From contig DATBBR010000014.1 in NCBI GenBank assembly GCA_036270875.1, positions 1 to 35,742 of the forward strand: a stretch of DNA of 35,742 bases. Reading direction: 5' to 3'. Shown here in pieces: positions 31,877 through 35,742 of this stretch. The notes beneath the pieces are model-generated. The model searched no databases, was not told the origin of the DNA, and saw only the letters and a program-made list of their open reading frames with translations. The translations under genes were made by a program, and so were the position numbers. This DNA comes from Acidimicrobiales bacterium. GTDB taxonomy: Bacteria; Actinomycetota; Acidimicrobiia; Acidimicrobiales; AC-9. The stretch's first letter is position 1; each line of letters begins with the position of its first letter.

Positions 31877-32994
31877 GCGACGTCGCCGCCCTGGTCGCCG
31901 AGCGAGCGATCATCGTCTGCTGCGGGTCGGGGGGCGTGGGCAAGACGACGACGGCTGCCGCCATCGCGGTCGAGGCTGCCCGTCTCGGCCGGCGGACCTG
32001 CGTCGTGACCATCGACCCCGCCCGACGACTGGCCGATGCCCTCGGCCTGCGCTCGCTCACGAACACCCCCGGATTGGTGAGGGGGAGCTGGCCGGGCGAG
32101 CTGTGGGCGCTCATGCTGGACACCAAGGGGACGTTCGACGATCTCGTCGTCCGCTACGCGCACGATCCGCAGCAGGCCCAGGGCATCCTCGACAACCGGC
32201 TCTACCGCAACCTCTCCGACGCGCTCTCCGGCACGCAGGAGTACATGGCTATGGAGAAGCTGTACGAGCTGCACGAGGAGGGCGGGTTCGATCTCATCGT
32301 GGTGGACACGCCACCGACACGAAGCGCGCTCGACTTTCTGAGCGCGCCCCGCCGCCTCACCCGGTTTCTCGACAACCGGATCTTTCGCATGCTGATAATG
32401 CCCACGAGGGCGTACCTGCGAGCCGTCAGCGTCGCCACCCAGGCCTTCCTCCGGACAGTGGCGAAGGTGGTCGGAGCCGAGATGGTGAGCGACACCGTCG
32501 CCTTCTTCCAGGCCTTCGAGGGAATGGAACAGGGCTTCCGCAACCGCGCCGAGCGGGTGCTGGAGCTGCTGTCGCAGTCCTCGACGGCGTTCGTGCTCGT
32601 CGCCTCGCCCCGCCGCGACGCCGTGGACGAGGCCATGTTCTTCGCCGAGCGCCTGGGCCGGTCCCATATCGCCGTGCAGGGGCTGGTCGTCAACCGCCTG
32701 CATCCGCGCTTCGACGCCGGGTCAGGCGAACCGTCCGCATCCGACGCTTCGGGCGCCGATCCTCTCGCAATGATCACCGGGGACGAGCGGGCCCTGGCGG
32801 CGCTTGTCGCCAACCGCGACGAACTGCGCGCCATGGCGGCGCGCGAGGAGGGTCACTACGCCGCCCTGGCCGCCCAGGTCGCCCCTGCCCCGGTGGCACG
32901 GGTGCCGTTCCTGGCCGACGACGTCCACGATCTCGACGGGCTCGCGGTGATCGCCGATCACCTGTTCGGACACCCCCGGCCGGCGGTCGCCTGA
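31873..32994 (+). CDS. ArsA/Get3-like ATPase, second subunit
   Basis: A 373-residue partner of the preceding ATPase, starting at GTG in a GTGA overlap and so translationally coupled. Its Walker A reads GSGGVGKTT (18-26): the signature lysine that reaches across the dimer is Ser19. Other motifs are VVTIDPARRLADALGL and LIVVDTPPTRSALDFL, the latter typical of Get3. A long helical middle part (about 150-235, RFLDNRIFRMLIMPTRAYLR onwards) could form the client-binding region. C-terminally there is a Ser/Ala/Asp-rich loop. It corresponds to Rv3680 in gene order. The pair likely forms a heterodimer; the client is unknown. Confidence 0.9.
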   Translation: MSDVAALVAERAIIVCCGSGGVGKTTTAAAIAVEAARLGRRTCVVTIDPARRLADALGLRSLTNTPGLVRGSWPGELWALMLDTKGTFDDLVVRYAHDPQQAQGILDNRLYRNLSDALSGTQEYMAMEKLYELHEEGGFDLIVVDTPPTRSALDFLSAPRRLTRFLDNRIFRMLIMPTRAYLRAVSVATQAFLRTVAKVVGAEMVSDTVAFFQAFEGMEQGFRNRAERVLELLSQSSTAFVLVASPRRDAVDEAMFFAERLGRSHIAVQGLVVNRLHPRFDAGSGEPSASDASGADPLAMITGDERALAALVANRDELRAMAAREEGHYAALAAQVAPAPVARVPFLADDVHDLDGLAVIADHLFGHPRPAVA

Positions 32995-33022
32995 GCCGCC
33001 CGGCTCGATCCCGCTGATCGCG

Positions 33023-33373
33023 TCAGGTGGGGGAGGGCCCCGGCACCAGGGAGGCCGCCGCCTCCTCGACCGTCTCGGCGACGGTGACGATGCGGTCGAA
33101 GCCGGTGGTCCGCAGCAGGCGGGTCAGCGTGGGGCGGCTACAGCTGACGGCAACATCGCCGCCGAGCTCGCGAGCCCGACGGATCCCGCCGATGAGGGCA
33201 CCCAGGCCGGCCGAGTCCACGAACGGCACGCCCGACATGTCGATCAGCAGGCGCTCGCTGGACGCCAGCTGGGCCAGGGACTGGCGGAACTGGCTGACCG
33301 TGAAGGCGTCCAGCTCACCGACCGGCCGACAGATGGTGTAGCCGTCGGCAGAGTCGATCTGGATGTCGAGCAC
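33023..33373 (-). CDS. STAS-domain anti-sigma factor antagonist
   Basis: A 116-residue single STAS domain, as in SpoIIAA/RsbV. The start is GTG 33371-33373 with GGAGG 7 nt upstream. The conserved phospho-site motif FVDSAGLGAL is present and intact, following RLLIDMSGVP. Such proteins bind an anti-sigma kinase in the unphosphorylated state and free a sigma factor. No anti-sigma kinase is adjacent, and the only sigma gene in the window (1598) is not of the classic SigF/B type. It is divergent from the stand-alone receiver across about 100 bases. Confidence 0.9.
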   Translation of the reverse strand: MLDIQIDSADGYTICRPVGELDAFTVSQFRQSLAQLASSERLLIDMSGVPFVDSAGLGALIGGIRRARELGGDVAVSCSRPTLTRLLRTTGFDRIVTVAETVEEAAASLVPGPSPT

Positions 33374-33463
33374 GGGGTGTCCTCCTTGCTGCCGCTGCCG
33401 GCGTCCGCCTGACCTGGTGGAACCGGCAACGATATGGGATGGTACCCGGGCGGGCCGGCGGAT

Positions 33464-33469
33464 TACCCT
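33464..33469 (+). promoter_or_regulatory. -10 box of the receiver gene (leaderless-type)
   Basis: TACCCT lies 6 nt upstream of GTG 33476, which fixes the start and shows that the in-frame extension to 33434 is not coding. Confidence 0.4.
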
Positions 33470-33475
33470 TCGAAT

Positions 33476-33910
33476 GTGCCGCACATCCTGGTTGCCAGTG
33501 ACTCCGCCTCGGTGCGAGAGGACGTCAGGTCCGTGGTGAGCAGTCGCGACACCGTCGTCACCGAGGTGACGAAGGGTAGCGCGGTCGCCCCCGCCGTCCG
33601 GACAAACCCCCCCGACCTGGTCGTGGTCGACCTCCAGATCGGCAACATGGGCGGCATGGCCACCTGTCTCGATCTTCGTCTCGAGGAGTCGGCGGGTCGC
33701 CTGCCGCACGTCGGCGTGCTGATGCTGCTGGACCGTCGGGCAGACGTGTTCCTCGCCCGCCGGGCGGCGGCCGACGGCTGGATCGTCAAGCCGCTCGACC
33801 CGCTCCGCCTGGGCCGAGCCCTCGGCGAGGTGCTCGCCGGGCGCAGCTACCACGATGCCTCGTATCAGCCGACACCCACGTTCGTCGGGGCCGGGGGGGG
33901 CGCCAGCTGA
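33476..33910 (+). CDS. Stand-alone response regulator receiver domain
   Basis: A 144-residue protein consisting of one CheY-like receiver and a short tail. It has the acidic pair near the N terminus (SDSASVREDV), phosphoacceptor Asp52 in LVVVDLQIGNMGG and Lys105 in WIVKPLDP. There is no output domain, so it must signal through a partner protein. Its neighbour on the other strand is a STAS protein, suggesting a link with partner-switching control, but that is inferred. The last 20 residues are Tyr/Pro/Gly-rich and likely flexible. Confidence 0.88.
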   Translation: MPHILVASDSASVREDVRSVVSSRDTVVTEVTKGSAVAPAVRTNPPDLVVVDLQIGNMGGMATCLDLRLEESAGRLPHVGVLMLLDRRADVFLARRAAADGWIVKPLDPLRLGRALGEVLAGRSYHDASYQPTPTFVGAGGGAS

Positions 33911-33962
33911 GGATCCAGCGCCGGCATCGCGTCGCCAGGGTCGTCATGGAGGCGTCGTCGGG

Positions 33963-33968
33963 TACGAT
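33963..33968 (+). promoter_or_regulatory. Possible -10 box for tRNA-Pro
   Basis: TACGAT lies 36 nt upstream of the tRNA 5' end. It is a good -10 match, but no clear -35 is seen. Confidence 0.3.
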
Positions 33969-34004
33969 CGGCACGGCTCGGCCGCAGCTCGGCGGCAGGC
34001 CAAA

Positions 34005-34082
34005 CGGGAAGTAGCGCAGCTTGGTTAGCGCGCAGCGTTCGGGACGCTGAGGTCGCGGGTTCAAATCCCGCCTTCCCGACCA
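34005..34082 (+). tRNA. tRNA-Pro (anticodon CGG)
   Basis: A complete cloverleaf with encoded CCA. The acceptor CGGGAAG/CTTCCCG has discriminator A. The anticodon stem CAGCG/CGCTG holds loop TTCGGGA with CGG at 34040-34042, reading CCG proline codons. The T-arm is GCGGGTTCAAATCCCGC. CCG is a major proline codon in DNA this GC-rich. Confidence 0.96.
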
Positions 34083-34207
34083 GAGTCGAGGCGCTCGTTC
34101 AGCGCCGACGCGGAGGCGGACAAGCGACCGATTGGCGCCGATGATTTCGACGGGCAAGCTACGTCCCTTGTGGAGGTGAGTGACCTGCGAGAGCACGGAG
34201 GACAACG

Positions 34208-34804
34208 ATGCGCGTCGTGATCAGCGACTTCATGAGCCTGGACGGTGTCGTTCAGGCCCCCGGCGGGGCGAATGAGGATACCGATGGTGGGTTCGCACAC
34301 GGTGGCTGGTCGATGCCCTTCTTCGATCCAGCCACCATGGGACCGGCAGTCGGCGAAGCTATGGAGTCCACCGAGGCGCTGCTCTTCGGTCGCCGCACGT
34401 GGCAGACAATGGCAGCCGCCTGGCCGGGCCGCGCCGGTGATCCCTTCGCCGATCGAATGAACGAGATCACCAAGTACGTCGCTTCCCGGACCCTGACTCA
34501 GCATGACCTCGCATGGACCAACTCGACGCTGTTGCCCGCCGGCGACGTCACGAGCGCGGTGCAGCGACTGCGGCGCGAGGGCAGCGGCGACATGCAGGTC
34601 ATGGGAAGCCCCAGCCTGGCGAGGATGCTCATCAGCAACGACCTGGTCGACGAGTACCGCCTGATGATCGAACCGGTCGTGCTCGGCGGCGGCAAGCGTC
34701 TCTTCCCCGAGGACGGGGGGTCCAGGGTCCTCGAGCTGACGTCACACACGCTCAGCGCCACCGGGGTTCACATCTGCACCTACCGTCCCGTCCGCGCCTC
34801 CTAG
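34208..34804 (+). CDS. RibD C-terminal / dihydrofolate reductase-like family protein
   Basis: A 198-residue protein of the RibD_C (DHFR-like fold) family. It starts RVVISDFMSLDGVVQAPG, typical of this family, followed by LLFGRRTWQTMAAAWP, the NADPH-binding-type QVMGSPSLARMLISNDLVDEY, and RLMIEPVVLGGGKRLFP. ATG 34208 has GGAGG at proper spacing. Many actinobacteria carry several such stand-alone reductase-like proteins; they are not the folate enzyme and their substrates are mostly unknown. The 125 bases between tRNA-Pro and this gene hold only a weak 6-bp hairpin (34090-34106). Confidence 0.9.
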   Translation: MRVVISDFMSLDGVVQAPGGANEDTDGGFAHGGWSMPFFDPATMGPAVGEAMESTEALLFGRRTWQTMAAAWPGRAGDPFADRMNEITKYVASRTLTQHDLAWTNSTLLPAGDVTSAVQRLRREGSGDMQVMGSPSLARMLISNDLVDEYRLMIEPVVLGGGKRLFPEDGGSRVLELTSHTLSATGVHICTYRPVRAS

Positions 34805-34838
34805 ACCACCCACGGCCACGATTGGCCGACCGGAGCGA

Positions 34839-35742
34839 TCAGCCGCCCGGCGGCGTCCAGCCGGCCGGAAGGCTCACCGACTTGTACTCCAGATAGCCGG
34901 CGAGGCCCTCGGGGCCGAGCTCACGACCGATCCCCGAATCCTTGTAGCCGCCGAAGGGGGCGCCGAACTCGAGCATGAACCCGTTCACGGTGTAGGTGCC
35001 GGTGCGAACGCGGCGGGCGATGTCCAGGCCCCGCTCGACATCGGCGGTCCAGACGGTTCCCGAAAGCCCGTAGTTCGAGTCGTTCGCGATCGTCACCGCC
35101 TCGTCGACCTCCCCATAGGGGATGACCGCCAGGACCGGTCCGAAGATCTCCTCCTGGGCGATCCGCATGCCGTTGTCAACGTCGACGAACACGGTGGGCT
35201 CGACGTACCAGCCCTTCGACAGCCCCGACGGCCGCCCGCCGCCTAGGGCGATCTTGGCTCCCTCCTCCTGCCCGGCGGCGATGTAGCCCTCGACCCGATC
35301 GCGCTGCCGGGAGGTGACGAGGGGACCGATCTCGGTCACCGGATCGAGCGGGTCGCCCACGGCCATGGCGCCGACGCGCTCGCACAGCTGGTCGACGAGC
35401 TGCTGGTAATGGTCACGAGGCGCCAGGATCCGCGTCTGGGCCACGCACGCCTCGCCGTTGTTCATGAGCGACGCGGGCAGCAGTCCGGCGGCTACCTCGC
35501 CGATGTCGGCGTCGGGCAGCACGATTGCCGCCGACTTGCCGCCCAGCTCGAGGGTCACCCGCTTGAGGCGCTCGCCGCACAGGGCGGCGATGCGCTTGCC
35601 GGCCGCCGTGCTGCCCGTGAAGCCGATCTTGTCGACGTCGGGATGGGTGACCAGATGCTCGCCCACCTCGCGGCCGGCCGGCACGACGTTCACCACGCCG
35701 GGCGGCAGCCCCGCCTCAGCGAAGATCTCGGCCAGCACGTTG
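34839..35742 (-). CDS. Aldehyde dehydrogenase, C-terminal part (runs off the right edge)
   Basis: About 300 residues of an NAD(P)-dependent aldehyde dehydrogenase, roughly the last 60 percent; the N terminus lies outside the window. Seen are the cofactor-site GSTAAGKRI, catalytic Glu in VTLELGGKSAAIVL, catalytic Cys in NNGEACVAQTRI, EIFGPVLAVIPY and the C-terminal FMLEFGAPFGGYKDSGIGRELGPEG. The substrate cannot be given from this part; the sequence is of the general betaine/fatty aldehyde type. Its stop is 35 bases from the end of the convergent reductase-like gene. Confidence 0.95.
   Translation of the reverse strand, partial: NVLAEIFAEAGLPPGVVNVVPAGREVGEHLVTHPDVDKIGFTGSTAAGKRIAALCGERLKRVTLELGGKSAAIVLPDADIGEVAAGLLPASLMNNGEACVAQTRILAPRDHYQQLVDQLCERVGAMAVGDPLDPVTEIGPLVTSRQRDRVEGYIAAGQEEGAKIALGGGRPSGLSKGWYVEPTVFVDVDNGMRIAQEEIFGPVLAVIPYGEVDEAVTIANDSNYGLSGTVWTADVERGLDIARRVRTGTYTVNGFMLEFGAPFGGYKDSGIGRELGPEGLAGYLEYKSVSLPAGWTPPGG

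Overview
The window is one contiguous stretch of very GC-rich chromosomal DNA. It looks actinobacterial, most likely a deep-branching lineage such as Acidimicrobiia. This rests on a WhiB protein, a GlnR-type orphan regulator, GlnE adenylyltransferase next to glutamine synthetase genes, a NarL-type regulator, frequent GTG starts, and many genes with a -10 box only 6-9 nt before the start codon (leaderless transcripts). The lineage is an inference from content. Genes are densely packed and no gene-free stretch exceeds about 240 bases.

Layout. 1-1.3 kb: start of a secreted protein and a HAD-IB phosphatase. 1.38-1.6 kb: the selenocysteine tRNA gene selC, followed by two degenerate tandem copies of its own 3' half. 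1.6-6.2 kb: a sigma-70 factor, a small monooxygenase-like protein, two unrecognised genes (one possibly ferritin-like) and nadE. 6.3-9.0 kb: glnE. 9.2-13.0 kb: a LuxR-type regulator, a small secreted protein, an ABC-2 exporter pair and an NAD(P)-binding protein. 13.0-16.7 kb: a nitrogen-assimilation block with a GSI-beta-type glnA (target-type Tyr for GlnE), a divergent GSI-alpha-like glnA, and a GlnR-like regulator directly behind the second one. 16.7-20.8 kb: an iron-sulfur block with a [2Fe-2S]/molybdo-hydroxylase-like fusion protein, an A-type Fe-S carrier, a SufR-like regulator and, divergently, the Mrp/ApbC Fe-S ATPase. A 30-bp palindrome carries both divergent promoters. 20.8-26.3 kb: a PAS histidine kinase with an N-terminal DNA-binding-like segment, a membrane-anchored trypsin-like protein that has lost its catalytic His and Ser, and a class A penicillin-binding protein. 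26.35-29.4 kb: selA-selB. 29.4-33.0 kb: alpha/beta hydrolase, WhiB, and two ArsA/Get3-like ATPases. 33.0-35.7 kb: a STAS protein, a stand-alone receiver, tRNA-Pro(CGG), a RibD_C/DHFR-like protein, and a truncated aldehyde dehydrogenase.

How the genes work together. selC, selA and selB give three of the four core parts of bacterial selenocysteine insertion; selD and a selenoprotein are not visible here. GlnE, two glutamine synthetases and the GlnR-like protein form a nitrogen circuit. The A-type carrier, SufR-like regulator and Mrp form an Fe-S maturation module that probably regulates itself. The PBP, WhiB and paired ATPases match the gene order I recall for ponA2-whiB4-Rv3680-Rv3679 in Mycobacterium tuberculosis, with selAB and a hydrolase lying inside the block. 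No insertion sequence, CRISPR array, phage gene or replication origin was seen.
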